Assembly (NCBI GenBank): GCA_963575745.1
Contig: CAUYUJ010001325.1
Location: 73,501-137,500, forward strand
DNA length: 64,000 nucleotides
Origin: Prorocentrum cordatum
Taxonomy: Eukaryota; Sar; Dinophyceae; Prorocentrales; Prorocentraceae
Reading direction: 5' to 3'
The translations under genes were made by a program, and so were the position numbers. Shown here piece by piece: positions 34,441 through 45,939 of this stretch (its first letter is position 1; every line of letters begins with the position of its first letter). The notes under the pieces are model-generated. The model was not told the DNA's origin. It was given only the letters and a program-made list of their open reading frames with translations, and searched no databases.

Positions 34441-34658
34441 TCGACGGCGTCGACGGGGCAGCGCGCGCGGCCCGAGAGCGCCCGCGCGGAGGACCAGCGG
34501 ATGCAGCTCGTGGCGCGCGACTCGCGGGTCGGGGCCCTCGAGGGCGAGGCGATCGCGCGCGTGCGCGGGGCGCCCCACCCCTCAGCGACGGCGGCGGCCA
34601 CGGCGGCGGCGACCCTGACCGTGCCGGCGACGGCGACGCTGGTGGTGACGGCGACGTG

Positions 34659-34826
34659 CAGGAGGGGAACAGAACACACAGACACAATTAATCGTCGATC
34701 CCCCAGAAAAGATGGGAAAATCTGGGAAGGGGGGGGAAGACAAAACCCAGAAAATATTGGAATATATGGGGAATCCTGTTATTGGTGTGTGAATTTATTT
34801 GTGTGTCCCAGGGCCCCTTCGTGGTC
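34659..34826 (+). mobile_element. TIR element family 2, copy 1
   Basis: 168 bp. Left end caggaggggaacagaac with cacagacacaattaatcg; right end tttgtgtgtcccagggcccc. The ends are roughly inverted (gaggggaac / gaaggggccc, then acacaca). It is flanked by the 14-bp direct repeat gtgacggcgacgtg (34645-34658 and 34827-34840), a probable target duplication. No coding capacity. Confidence 0.75.
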
Positions 34827-35172
34827 GTGACGGCGACGTGAGCTGGGGGCGTCGACGTTCAGGGGTCGTGGGGGGTGGCGCTCGGGGGACTCTGTGGCGC
34901 CTCTTGGGGCACTCTTGGTGTCAGCGTTTCGGGCAGCGTTTCGGGCCGTCCTGGTGCCACATTGGAGGCCATCGATCAACGAGTGGGGGTGGCCTAATGA
35001 GAACCGTCCCTACAGGAGGCCAACTTGTGCCCAAAACCTCAAAAGGATCTCAGTGAGTTGCGTTTTTCGCTGATGCCTTCTTTGTCCCTCTGGCACCCTG
35101 CCGCCCTTCCCCCCTGGCCAGGACCCAGGGGCAGGGGGCAGGGGGAGGGACCCCTCCCCGAAGGGGAAGAGT

Positions 35173-35328
35173 CAGGAGGGAGAAAAAGTCCACAGACACA
35201 ATGAATCGTCGATTCCCTAGAAAATATTTGAAAATATGGGAAGTGGGGGGAAGACACAAGCCTAGAAAATATGGGAACATATAGGGAATCCTTTTATTTG
35301 TGTGTATTCATGTGTGGGTCCCAGGGCC
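35173..35328 (+). mobile_element. TIR element family 2, copy 2
   Basis: Shares caggaggg, cacagacacaatgaatcgtc, gaaaatatgggaa and gtcccagggccctt with copy 1. Target duplication not clear. Confidence 0.7.
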
Positions 35329-38300
35329 CTTCAAAGAGGGGGGTTCGAAGAGGAAACGCCCTAGACCACCGACGTACGCCCTAAAGGGCTGGTGGGATTG
35401 ATTGTGGGCTCTAGCGCCGGGAGGCGTCGGGAACATCATCTACATAAGCTCCTTCGGTAGCCTACCCTTCGTTATCCCCCCTGTCATTCGACACGACTCC
35501 CCCCTCATGCCGAAGTCTGCGTGTGTGTATCCCATAGGTTATTCTACGTCCTTCATATATCGCTCGGCTCAGGCATTAAAGACTCATAGCAGTAGTCATC
35601 ATCTTCATCCTACGGAGCCTTGGTTGGGCTCGGCTCCTTGTCTGGTTCCCCTTCCCCCCCTTCCTCCTCCAGGAGGGGATCTGAGGAGGTCGAAGAAGAG
35701 AGCGAATGCGATCGGGTGAGGGCACGTAGAGGGGGAGGGGAGGTGTACGACGACGACGACGAACACGACGATGACGGCAATCTGGGCGACGGCGACGACG
35801 GTTCCAATGGCGGTGGTGACGAGACGGCATCGGGGCTAATCGCGCGCCCGCACAGGTGAACCGGTTGTCCGCCGCCCTCAAGGAGGAATTGCCCCCGCTT
35901 CCCTTTGCTCCGTGACGGCGGCGGCGACGGCGACCACGACGACCATGACGACGACTGCGACTACGCACACGACGACGACGACGGACGATGGACGACGACG
36001 CAGGTTGCGGCGACGGCGGCGGCGACGGTGGCGGCAAGAGGGGCAAAGGTGGGAGGGAGGAGCGATTAGAACAAGAGGCGCCAGGGACTGGGAAAGGGGA
36101 CGCTGGAGGGGAGGAGGAATGGAGAGGATGCAGGAGTTGCAGGCTGGAAGAGGCAACAGGCAGGAGTGAAGCAGGTAATTAGCGCGAGAGTGCAGGGCAT
36201 GGCTTAACTACCGTTTTCGCTGGCATCTGTGGACGATGACGTCCGAGGCTGAAGGCACAAACAACTCAACGACTCAGACCGGCTCAGCCACTGTGCTTTT
36301 CAGCTCTTGATGCGCCACGACACGAAAGGGGCATGGCTTATCGAATGAACCAGCACCGGTGGAGTATGGCGCGCAGCGCTGAGAATGCAGAGGGCACCAA
36401 CGACCGAGAAATGGCAGGGCCAGCTTGCTTTTCGGCCCTTGCAGCCCCACGCCGCCAAGATCAGACGCGGGCATTCGGGCGCACCTCTGCGGCTTTCCTT
36501 GTGTCAGGGCCAGCTGGGACCTCCCGCCTTCACGTGCGCGTCGTCGTCGTCTTTCACCGCCCAAGCGAAATCGCCGCAGTCGTCCCCGTTCAACGCCAGT
36601 GCAGTCCTTTCGCCTTCCCCCCCCAACCCCCAGGAGGCAGCCGCGCGCGCCCCCCCCCTGCCTCACGCTGGAGCCTGGTCGACGCTGCTCACACCCACAA
36701 GCAGAGCCCAGAGTGCAGAGCCCCCTCTTCGGACCCGCGTGACCCGCCCCCCACCCCTTTCATCCTCCCCCTCGCCCTATCCTCCCTCCTCGCTTCCCCT
36801 TCTCCCCCCTTCCCCCTCCCTTCCACCATTAATCTCTAGCTCGCATTGGTTGTCGTCTTTTCCACAATAGGCGCTGAAACACATTATTTTGCGGCGTGCC
36901 CTCAATGCTGTTGCCTGTTGCCTCCTCCATAAGCCTCAACCAAGAAAAGACTGCCATCCTGAGATTGCCGCTGGCCTCTGCGAGAACGGCCATCACGCCA
37001 ACGTCTCCTTCAAGCCGATCCAACAATGTCGACGGGGCGCAGGTCGCGTGAACTGATATCAGCAAGTTATCTCCGCGTGCTTCCGGCGCGGAACTGTTCG
37101 CTGCACCGCTGGCCGATGCGCGCGCTCAAGCGGGGGGCGCAGCCCTGCGTCGATCGGCCCTCCGCTTGTTGGCGCGCGCGACGTCCGCCTCCTGGACCCT
37201 TCGCCAGCTCGGGCCTGTGAAGTGAAAGGTTATGTTTTTTTTGGATGGCCACAACGGCAGCATGTTTCATTGCACAGGTCGCGGATTTGGGCTGCGCCCT
37301 CGATTCCCCGCGGGCCTCGGGGGGGGGCCTGAGCCTCTTTTGTGGCCTGTCGCGCGCTCTGTCGTGCTTCACTCTGGCTCTGTCGAGTCACTCTTGGATT
37401 AATCGGGTGCCTGCGTCATTTTGGAAGGCCCCTGCGATGTCTCGGCCAACTCTTGGAGATGTTAGAGCACAATATTCTTGGAGATCGGGAATATTTCTCG
37501 GCACATTCATCTTGCCGCGGACTCCACCGCAACTGGCGCGCCAGACTGTCGCGGACTCTTGACGGTCGCCCTGACTGCGCCACTGGCGCCTGAAAGGTTC
37601 ACCCAGGCGGCGGGTTTTTGTCTTCAACTGTCGTTCGGTGCCGCGCTCGTTTTTTTCTTTCAGACGGTGTCGCGTTGCGCAAATGTCGGCTTTCCCGCAT
37701 TTTTGGCGCGAGGGTTGAAACATCGAAATTTACAGGCCGACTGACGAATAATGAGAACTGTTTGTTCCTATTTCCGCTTCCTGCTCCTCTTTCTCCTGCC
37801 GTTGACGCCGTAGACGTGTGTATGCGCATGGGGCTTTTCCTCTTCATCCTTCCCCTCCGCCCCGCCTGCCCCCTTCACCCCGGGAGGCCGCCCAGCGCGG
37901 CTCCGACGCCGGCGCCTGGCCTGGTTGCGCCGCCGCCTCCTCCTCGCAGTCCCCTGCGTGGGCGGCTCGGTCGCCGCGGGGCCACGGTGACGGCCGCAGA
38001 CGCGCGCGGCGACGCCCACGGCGACGACGCCCAGGGACGACCCCAGGGAAGAAGACGCCCAGGGATGATGCCCGCGGCGACGGCCACGGCGGCGACGCGC
38101 AGAGGACGACGCCCAGGGCGACGACGCCGTTGAGATCCTGGCCGTCGAGTCGGATGTTTTCATCCGATGTTTTGCCCAGGGGCCGTCATAGATCGATTCG
38201 ATGTGGAAAAGTGGCGCAGAAAACCGAGGACCAGTGTTTCACCAGGTTTGCGGTCAACGGCGACCGCGGCGACGGCGATGGAGGAAGAAGGAGGACAATA

Positions 38301-38440
38301 GGACGGGGGGGAGGGTGAGAACGGACACGGAGGAAACGGAACGGGGGGAAATTGAAGAGGAGGAGGGGGAGGAGGAAGACCAGCCCGCGGATTGGGGGAT
38401 ATCCCGCTTGTTTCGGAGGTGCCAACTGCACTATGCAGTG
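35329..38440. other. Mixed region without an identified gene
   Basis: GC-rich DNA with short cga triplet runs at 35,745-35,790 and 35,910-36,030, a pyrimidine-rich stretch at 36,720-36,830 and gacgcc-type repeats at 37,990-38,130. One minus-strand coding-like stretch (36,829-37,065) is listed separately. Confidence 0.5.
36829..37065 (-). CDS. Coding-like stretch of unknown function
   Basis: 78-codon minus frame with LLDRLEGDVGVMAVLAEASG and VFSWLRLMEEATGN. It reads as an amphipathic helical protein, has no simple-repeat bias, and lies in a stretch of balanced codon use. No family recognised, and no partner exons found nearby. May be an isolated exon or chance. Confidence 0.22.
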   Translation of the reverse strand: MLISVHATCAPSTLLDRLEGDVGVMAVLAEASGNLRMAVFSWLRLMEEATGNSIEGTPQNNVFQRLLWKRRQPMRARD

Positions 38441-38735
38441 CCAATTCTCTCGCCAGTTGGGCCAGCGAGATTGGCCTCTTGAAAAGAATGGGCGAGCTCG
38501 CAGAAACTTTGGGGTGCCTCCCTTCCCGAGCACGCTGACGCTGCAACGCACGACCGTCTATAGGGGGATATTCGGGGCAAACGCCTTGGAACCCTCGGGT
38601 TCCCTCTGTAAGCGAGCCACATTTCCAGCACAAGTGTTCTTGACGGCCTGCCGTCAAAACATCCGAAGAAATTCGGCTGGTGACCCCGCAGATTGGCCAG
38701 CAGCTCGCTGTGGTGGGCACATTATTCTCTTGCAC
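38440..38735 (-). pseudogene. LINE C-terminal fragment
   Basis: The minus frame reads AGRQEHLCWKCGSLTEGTRG and, a few codons on, GRALQRQRAREGRHPKV. This is the C-x2-C-G plus (G/R)-x-HP tail that closes dinoflagellate LINE proteins. It lies downstream of the larger minus-strand LINE but is separated from it by a tandem repeat, so it is probably the remnant of another copy. Confidence 0.5.
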
Positions 38736-38753
38736 AGCTGTGCTCTAGAGCTC

Positions 38754-39170
38754 GGACATCTTTATTTTCGGCGTGGTTCGTGGTTCGTGGTGGTTCGTCC
38801 CCCTCGGCCCATCCCCCGGGCCTGAGCCCCAGCTCCCCTGGGCCACCCACCCTTCGGAGGCTTGCTCCGTCCAGGCCTCCCAGGACAGCTCCCCTGGGCC
38901 GCGGACATCCTTGTTTTCGGCGTGGTTCGTGGTTCGTCGTGGTTCGTCCCCCTCGGCCCATCCCCAGAGCCTGAGCCCCAGCTCCCCTGGGCCACCCACC
39001 CTCCGGAGTCTTCCTCCGTCCAGGCTTCCCAGGGCAGCCCCCCTGGGCAGCGGAACCCTTTATTTGCGTCGTGGTTCGTGGTGGTTTGCCCCCCTCGACC
39101 CGCCCCTGAACCTGAGCCCCAGCTTCCCTGGGCCACCCACCCTTGGGAGCCTTCCTCCGTGACCCCCTCC
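38754..39170. repeat. 148-bp tandem repeat, three units
   Basis: Units start near 38,754, 38,902 and 39,051 with [23 protein letters not shown] words and share ctcccctgggccacccaccc. The third unit is more diverged. Confidence 0.85.
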
Positions 39171-39550
39171 TGGAAGAAGGAGGCGCGGGCCTCCAGTCCC
39201 TCGCAGCTCCTTAGTGCAAGAGTCAGGGCACGCGTGCCACTTGTTGGGCAATGTTCCTTCTCGCGTATATTCAAATTATGATCGCTCGCACACCGCTGTC
39301 GGCATGCCGTGCTGGGACATCCCTTGCCCCACGTGTGCCACAGGGGTGCCCGCCTGGAATTGTTGGGCTCTTCCTCAGGAGCCGAGGCAGGAGGAGGAGG
39401 AGGAGGAGGAGGAGGAGGAGGGATCGAGGGCGGAGGCACATCGATCTCCCAGGCGGGCTGAGCTTCGGCCGCTCCGACAGACGGGCTCAAACTCTTGGCT
39501 GGTTTTGCGAGCCCTTTGGATCCAGCCTTCGGCGCGACCGTTGGCCAGAG

Positions 39551-40120
39551 TTAGAGGGCTTCTGAAACATGCCTGAGGTACTTCTTGAGAGTGGCGGCTT
39601 GAGACGCCTGCAGCTCAAGCTCGTCGATACTCATCTGGGGTTTCCTGGCAGCGGTTATCTTCGCAAGTCTGTCAGCAGCATCGTTGCCTTTGGCCCGACG
39701 CCACTCTTCGCTGCCAGGGGTCTAAGAGTCCAGGTCAGCATGTGGTTCGATATTGTGGAGCCTGGGACCGGGGAGGGTGGGCATGCAGGCCCCCGCCAGG
39801 ACCTTGAAGGCCCCACAAAGGTCGGCCCGAGAGCAACTGTTCTTCTGGTGGACGTCGATAGCCCCTTTTGCAATCTGCAAGGATCTGGGCCTGGGGGGAG
39901 GCGCTGAGAGCGGCGGCAAACACAGCACAGTGCTCGGCAGCGGGGGAGGTCGGGGAGAGGAGGTTGCCCACACGTCCTGTCATGTAGGCGGTGACTTCTC
40001 CATGGCCGTCAGTGGCCACTATCGCCCAGCCCGCTAGATTTTAACAATTAGCTCCTGGCTTGAAACAGGAGCCATCGTTGTACACTTCCTGGGGAAAAAA
40101 AGCTACCTGTGGAGTAAGGT
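39551..40120 (-). pseudogene. LINE RNase H domain
   Basis: Four blocks over shifted frames: VYNDGSCFKPGA, TSPAAEHCAVFAAALSASP, ILADCK, and EEWRRAKGNDAADRLAK then TAARKPQMSIDELELQA. All four acidic residues of RNase H survive (D in YNDGS, E in AEHC, D in ADC, D in AADR), but at least two frame shifts separate them. Confidence 0.8.
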
Positions 40121-40479
40121 CGGGGTCCCGACTCCAGACATCAGCGTATTCGTAACCGAAGCCCGCTGGGGCCCCTGAATCGAATTCACGTAGAAACTGA
40201 AAACCGACGGCCAGGACTTGGTCGGAAATATTGTTTATACTTCCCAAGTCGCCTGCTGTGAGTTCAAGTTCTTCTCGCAATCTGGCCGAGACACTACACT
40301 CTGGAAGCTTGTTCTTCAAAGTGTCCCTCGCAGCTCCGCGCTGACTATTTTTGTGAACGTCGTAGCCTGCAGCGCGCAGTCTGGTCTGCGCCCAAATACA
40401 CAAAGTGAGAAAGCAGACGAGTGTGGACCTGGCCTTCTGAGTTTCACTCTTTTTATGTATGAGGTCTCTGGCTATTGAA

Positions 40480-42092
40480 ACATCCAGGGTATCTTGAGGG
40501 TACCCGGGTTTCTCAGCAGCCTTTTCAGGTTGAGTTTGTCCCAGGCTGCCTGCATCTTCTGGGCCGGCATTTGAGGCGTGCAGGTCGTGAGCGGGTGTTT
40601 GAGCCCGTTCTCGTTTTGCAGCTCCAAAACCGAACGAAAACTCCAGCCTATCCTCTTGAGGGATAGGATGGCGGCCCCATAGGGGCCTCGCTCAGCAGAC
40701 CATTTGGAGGGTGGGAGGTGAGGATGGGTTCGGCCAGGCCCTTCAGTTCCGGAAGTTCCCGAGGGTACAAGGGTTGAGTGGCCGCGCGCCAGATCATCGT
40801 CGCCCGCGTCGGCACAGGTCCCAAGCCTGCGCGCCACGAAGGGTCTTCAAGAACAGCCGAACTAAGGGACCTACTTCGCGCAGCACATCTTGGGCCAGCA
40901 GTCCGTAGGTTTTCTGTTTGCAGATCCCGAAGCTCCCCATGATCCATTCCAACCACCTCGGTCCCGTATGTAATAGCCTGCTGGAGGCTTGTTTTTCAGA
41001 GTTACCTCTTATTCCCTCCAGCTATCTGAATCGCTCGAGTCCGATATCGTCGATTCCGATGTCGCACACATCGTCGGTAAAGGGTCGCCTTGGCGAGTCG
41101 TCTGCAAATCCGAATCCTCGAGGCTCCAGCATCTCTGTCTATGCCGAGATTAGTAGCCGAGTGAGCATCTTCAGGGTCAGCGTACTTGCCCAGGGCCTTC
41201 CGTACTTCTTATTTTCTGCTTGAGCCGGGGCTTCGAAGCTATGTTTTAAGCTCTGTGCAGCGCGAGCCTACACTCCAGGTCCTCTTAAACGATGATAGCT
41301 AGCCTGGCCGCAGAGTGTTGCAGATGTCGGACAAGCCCTTCTTGCGTTTGATGCTGCCGCCCCAGGAAGAGGCTGTTGACAAACACTTGCAGTTCGGTCC
41401 CTTTGGGTTTTTTTCTGCTCCGGCTTTCCAGGGGCCCCAACCTGTAAACATGCACCAGGAAAGTCCCCCATCCACCGCCAGTTGCAATACCTCGCGTCGG
41501 ATGGTTGGCCATCTGCACTAAACTTCTGGTGGCAACCAGGCGCTGGCTGCTGTACTGCGTTAAAATGACTTCAAGGATTTTGCTGCTGAAGCCCGTGTCG
41601 CAGGCCCTCTCAATCAGCTTGGCGCGGCAGGTCCCACATCACAGTTCTTGAATGCAGCGGCTCATCACGAGTTACTCCATTCAGCCTTGAGGCTCAGCCG
41701 AAACAAACAACTCCCGTGATGCTCTTGCCCGCCTGGTGGGCAATGAAATTTCGTCGGTGCGCTAATTCCCATCTCCGAGTTAACCCTTGACGGACCTTGG
41801 ACCAGATGCGGTAAAGTCCTGGCTGGCATCATCCCGATTCCTCGGAACTGCGTCGCTTGGCCTCGCGCGTCTTTTTGCTCTTGTTTTGCTTGGCGGTCAG
41901 CACTAAGACTACTGCTTGCAGCTGCTTGGGCATATCACCTGTGAGCTCGACGAGGCACACAGAGTGGCATGCCAGCTGCGCCTGGCCAAGCGTCGGGCTC
42001 TGGAGGTGCTCGGGGTGGAAGCCGCCCCGCGTCGCGGAGGTTGCGCGGCAGAATTGCCTGGCGGCATCCATCACTTGTTGGGGCTCCATCAT
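40480..42092 (-). pseudogene. LINE reverse transcriptase domain
   Basis: Collinear RT blocks: EPQQVMDAARQFCRATSATR, GGFHPEHLQ and LTGDMPKQLQAVVLVLTAKQ (fingers); ERACDTGFSSKILEVIL, TRGIATGGGWGTFLV; ELQVFVNSLFLG at the YxDD position (about 41,372-41,390); ALGKYADPEDAHSATNLGI; QAITYGTEVVGMDHGELRD (thumb side); PLTTCTPQMPAQKMQAAW. The catalytic pair expected after FV is Asn-Ser, so polymerase activity is lost. Stops occur at several points. Confidence 0.8.
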
Positions 42093-42094
42093 GG

Positions 42095-43330
42095 GCAGCT
42101 GGGGATCGTTGGGTCCTGGAGGTGCATGATATTGAGGCCTACTTCCAGTGGCATCTCAAAGTTGTCTGAGTCTATCTTCTTCGTGGTCAAGAACCTTGGA
42201 GGGGCGCCCAGTCTACTATATTAGCCTTTCCAGGGTACAGCTTGAGGGGCCCACGCGTCCAATGCATTGGTCCACCTGTGAGCCCGTCCAGCATTTCCTT
42301 GAGTGCCTACTGGGACCCACTCCCGCCGGGACCCGAGCGGCCTCTTGCGATTCCGAGTCGATCTCAGTGTCAATCAATTTGGTGATGTGGTTCATTACGT
42401 CATCCAGAGCCCCAAGACCCAATTCTGGAACCAGGGCCCCCGCTTGCGCATCCAGCACGAGGAGTCGGAGGCTCTGATGGGTACTGCGGAGGCACTGCTG
42501 GAGGACCTCGGACCCTTGGAACTCTGGCGGGGTGTCTTCCTGGCCTCGCTCGGGAGGCAAGGACGAGGACTGTCCTGAGGCAGGGTTGCCTGTTGACTCC
42601 CCAGCCCGAAATTCGAGTTGGACCGCAAGCGGGCGTGTGCGTTGTCTCCCTGTCGCCTCCTCCTCCCCCTCTTCCCCAACAAAAACACTTGCAACTCTGT
42701 GGCCCCGAGCTTCTGAAACTTGAAGGACAGCTGCTGCACCACGTTGCGCATCCAGCGCAACGGTCCTGCGCGCGACTTCCGCTCGACTCGGTGGTCCTCC
42801 GAAGCCTGCTTGGCCCTAGTCCAGCGGGACCCTCGGGGGACGGGCCCTGGGGCGCGAGCCTAGTGTCGGCGCGGCATCGGTCCACTCGTCGATCGTAACT
42901 TGCAAATCCATAGCCAAAACATGATAAACCTCGCGCCTTCTCGTGGCCTCCTCCGCCGCTCGGCTTCTGGCATGGGCCAGCTGCCGCGGGAAGCGTGTAG
43001 ATCGCTCACCGTCCGTGGTCCAGGGAACCCGCGAGCCACCAGAGAATTCCTAAGGAGCAAAATGATACACCTGATCCAGAGCCCTTTGCTGCTCATCTGG
43101 GTTCGGTGGGCTGGTGCCGCGGTGGAGGATGGCTTCGGTCTCTTGCAACGCTGCCTCTGCAGCGTTCCACTCGCGCTCGGGCCTCCTGGGTCCAAAAGCT
43201 GGCTTGGTCGGCAGGCGTTGCGGCTTGCGCGAGACTGGGGCGGTGAAAGTATCGTCGGCCTGAATGTCAATCTTGACTGAGCGATGCAGGAAAAGTCTTG
43301 TACATGTGGTTCCGAGAGCATACAATCCAG
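42095..43330 (-). pseudogene. Linker between LINE endonuclease and RT
   Basis: The frame includes QRLPTKPAFGPRRPEREWNA, ALQETEAILHRGTSPPNPDE, RRREVYHVLAMDLQVTIDEW and LGALDDVMNHITKLIDTEID. It is charged, helix-rich and without a recognised domain. It lies between endonuclease and RT in the proper order, which supports the element being collinear. Confidence 0.5.
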
Positions 43331-43399
43331 ACGCTTATTATGCACAACGATGTCCAAACATGATTGGGAATGCTTCGTAAATCATGTTGGGGTATCGGT

Positions 43400-43885
43400 A
43401 GCGCTAGCTGTCATACCAGCTCGCTGCGTGAAATCTTGCTGCCTAATCTCGTTAGGATTCATTGCCGCGCTGCCAAGTTGCCTATGTTGACGTCTGTTAG
43501 GCCTGCGCTGACCTGCATGTAGGCTGACAGGATGCCCGCGACTCCAAGCCCAGGCAGCTCCACCCGAACTCCCACGAGACGCCCCTAGGGCACCAGATCC
43601 TGAGCTCCAGACGGTAACTCCACATTCGGAACTCCAACATCAAAGCCGCGACGGACCATGATACAATCTCCAGCCGAGGGTGGTTCTGTGGAGTTGAATG
43701 CGCCTGCCTGAAACACTGCTTGCCGTCCTTCGCGATGGCACCTTCATGCTGCCTGCGTGGTCAAGTGCGCTGTGCACAGCTTGCACTCCTGCGCGCCAAT
43801 GATGCGAGACTGGCCGCCGAGCTCAGATTTGATGAAGGTCTGCACCTGCGGCCAGCCGCTGCCATCGATCGTGACGAACGTGTAG
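43400..43885 (-). pseudogene. LINE endonuclease domain
   Basis: One frame gives GSGWPQVQTFIKSELGG then IIGAQECKLC; a second gives AGDCIMVRRGFDVGVPNVEL and later GVAGILSAYMQVSAGLTDVN. The AQE-H/K string and the GVxVxxRxxF string are the strand motifs of APE-type endonucleases, where the Glu of (A/L)QE is a metal ligand. The terminal GDFN and SDH motifs are not visible, so the domain is incomplete or badly shifted. Confidence 0.6.
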
Positions 43886-44199
43886 GCCGTGCTGGGACGA
43901 CGACAGGGACTCCGAAGATGACGCTGCCGCCGCCTTCGCTGCTGTCTGTTCGACCGCGACCTTGGGCCTCTTGGCCGCGTCCTCGTTGGTGAGCCCTGCA
44001 GTGACCAACGTCGCGTGCACGGTCTGCACCTGGTCGAGGGCCTTCTTGCGTGCCTCCGCCACCTGCTCGTCGTCGTTCTGGTAAGAAGCCATTGGGCTAG
44101 GCGCCGCTGCAGCAACCGCGTCGCCCTCAACTTCTGCATAGTTATGGTTGCTCGTCTGCGTGGGTGTTAGAGACATCGTCCTGCTCGTATTTCTCGTCC

Positions 44200-44660
44200 T
44201 GCGGCTGCTATTGCCCTTGGATCTTCCCCAAGCATGCACACATAGCTGCGGGTTGTTGGTCAAGCTCGGGTGGGATCGCGTCCGTCGGTTTGTTGATGCG
44301 ACCTGGGATGAGCGACTTTACTGCCTCCGACATCGGCACGTCCATGGTGGCCTTCTGCGCGGCTGTCTGCTGAACCACCTGTAGCTGCTCTTGCAGCCGC
44401 TGGACGTCCGCGCTGATCTCCAGGAACTCGTGGATGGCCTTGTTCTGCTTCTCCGAGACTGTGGCCAGCTGCTGGATAAGCTGGATGACCGTGTGCTTCG
44501 TCTGCTGGAGGCGCTGCTTCTGCTGGTTTAGCTGATCTGTGAGACTCTGTGCCTGCTGATCGGGGGTCTTCTCTTGAAGTGCGGTCTGTTTGGCCTGCTT
44601 GAGGGCCTCGACCGCATCCTTCTACTCCATCGAGGTATCGCCTTTCCATTGCTTCCAGAC
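44200..44660 (-). pseudogene. LINE coiled-coil region
   Basis: The frame reads QAQSLTDQLNQQKQRLQQTK, HTVIQLIQQLATVSEKQNKA and DVQRLQEQLQVVQQ, a Gln/Leu heptad pattern typical of the multimerising part of LINE RNA-binding proteins. It ends near PELDQQPAAMCACLG. The frames overlapping this region on the same strand are shadows. Confidence 0.65.
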
Positions 44661-44909
44661 GGTGACTTGGGCTTGGGCCAACTCGATGGGGTATGGGGAA
44701 ACTTCACCTCGAGCGCCGTCTTTGTCTCTGTGTGGTTTGACCTGCGCATGCTCTCCTTATCCGTCGTCTGCTGCATCAGGGGTCCTTTGAGACTTCCCAC
44801 GGCGCCAACGCCCGTGACCTCGTCCTGTTGGCTGATCTCATCCGTCACGTACATCAGGTTGCCTTCGTGTTGGTCCACATTTTGCTGGGAGAGGGTCTGT
44901 GAGCACCAG

Positions 44910-45014
44910 CTTCTTGAATGCGAGACTCGCGCCACACCTGGCGCAATGGGTAGCTTCGCGATCTGCTCAGGCCCAGCCGCTGCATGGACAGTCACGATAT
45001 CTGCCACGAGCCAT
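44910..45014 (-). pseudogene. LINE N-terminal zinc ribbon
   Basis: The frame reads MARGRYRDCPCSGWA, a TGA, then ADREATHCARCGASLAFKK in the same frame. The Cys pattern C-x-C (DCPCSGW) and C-x2-C (HCARCG) fits a small zinc ribbon of the kind that begins dinoflagellate LINE proteins. One nonsense change separates the two pairs. The start is taken at the only Met before the first Cys pair. Confidence 0.7.
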
Positions 45015-45239
45015 CGCGCCGATCCTATCAGAAAAAAACACTAAGCCGACACACACGGGTAGTGAGAGAGAGATAGTTGTTCGGCCGATGGGTAACAGCC
45101 ACACGTTGGTGTGGCGAAATGGTTGTGGAAAGCTGGCCGAGGCAGCCAGGCTTGACGGACGGGGTTGCCTTTCCACCTCGACCTCGAGTTGTTGGAGTCG
45201 GGACGGCAGGTAAGTTCCGTCTTGAGCCAGCATGGCTAC

Positions 45240-45440
45240 GGGAGTTGGAGGAGGCGTTGAGGAGGAGGAGGAGGAGGGGAGGAGGAGGAGGTTTCGTGGC
45301 GGGGTGAAGGGGAGAAGGAAGAGGAGGAGGAGGAGGAGGAGGAGGAGGAGGAGGAAGAAGATGAGGCGGAAAAAGAACAGGACGAGGACACGGAGGACGA
45401 GGAGGAGGAGGAGGACGAGGGCTAGGACGAGGAGGAGGAC
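45240..45440. repeat. GGA/GAC purine tract
   Basis: gga/gag run upstream (5' side) of the minus-strand LINE. Plus frames read Glu/Arg-rich. Confidence 0.85.
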
Positions 45441-45635
45441 GACAAGGAGAAGGGGGAGGAGGAAGGCGACCAGGGACGGCGAGGTTGAAACGGATCAGGT
45501 CACGGCGGCGGCGGCGGCGGACTCATCGGCAGCGGGATCGGCGCGTTTCCGCTGAGGCGGAGGGTGCCGCCGTTTCCGCACCAGGAGGCTAGGACCGCCC
45601 CTGCCGCCTCCGTCGCCGCCAGTGACTGTTGTCCC

Positions 45636-45642
45636 TGGCGTT

Positions 45643-45673
<31 letters not shown>

Positions 45674-45765
45674 TCGTCGTCGCCGCCGCCGCCGCTTCTG
45701 TCGTCGTCGTCGTCGTCGGCTTGCGCCACCGTCGCCGCCGCCGTCGCCAACCGCCGTCGCCGCTG
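45636..45765. repeat. GTC/GCC triplet tract
   Basis: gtcgtc and gccgcc runs. Frames give Val/Ala or Ser/Pro-rich shadows on the plus strand and Asp/Arg-rich ones on the minus strand. Confidence 0.85.
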
Positions 45766-45939
45766 GCACCTGCGTCGCTGCCGCCAGTCGCTTCTGTCGT
45801 GTCGCGTGCATCCAGCTATTGCTTGGGGGATGGAATGGGTACGGAAACACTGGGTAGAAAGTACAGCAGCAGTTCTTGTGCATTCTGAACAGTTTTCGCT
45901 GTCGGCGTCGCCGCGGTCGCTGTCTATTTGAGACACTAG

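Larger units (their letters stand above)
39551..45014 (-). mobile_element. Near full-length LINE retroelement, inactivated
   Basis: Minus strand, about 5.5 kb. Order from the 5' end: a start Met at 45,014 in MARGRYRDCPCSGWA and a zinc ribbon; a Gln/Lys-rich coiled-coil region; an endonuclease; a linker; a reverse transcriptase; RNase H; stop at 39551-39553. A degenerate Cys-type tail follows at about 39,160-39,340. Multiple in-frame stops and frame shifts, plus loss of the RT catalytic Asp pair, show it is dead. Known: dinoflagellate genomes carry many LINEs with this architecture, copying RNA into DNA at a nick cut by the endonuclease. All domain calls are by motif reading. Confidence 0.85.

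Noticed and set aside
38540-38600. ctatagggggatattcggggc as another TIR family 1 copy
   Set aside because: It lacks the aagtcgggc end and has no inverted partner nearby.
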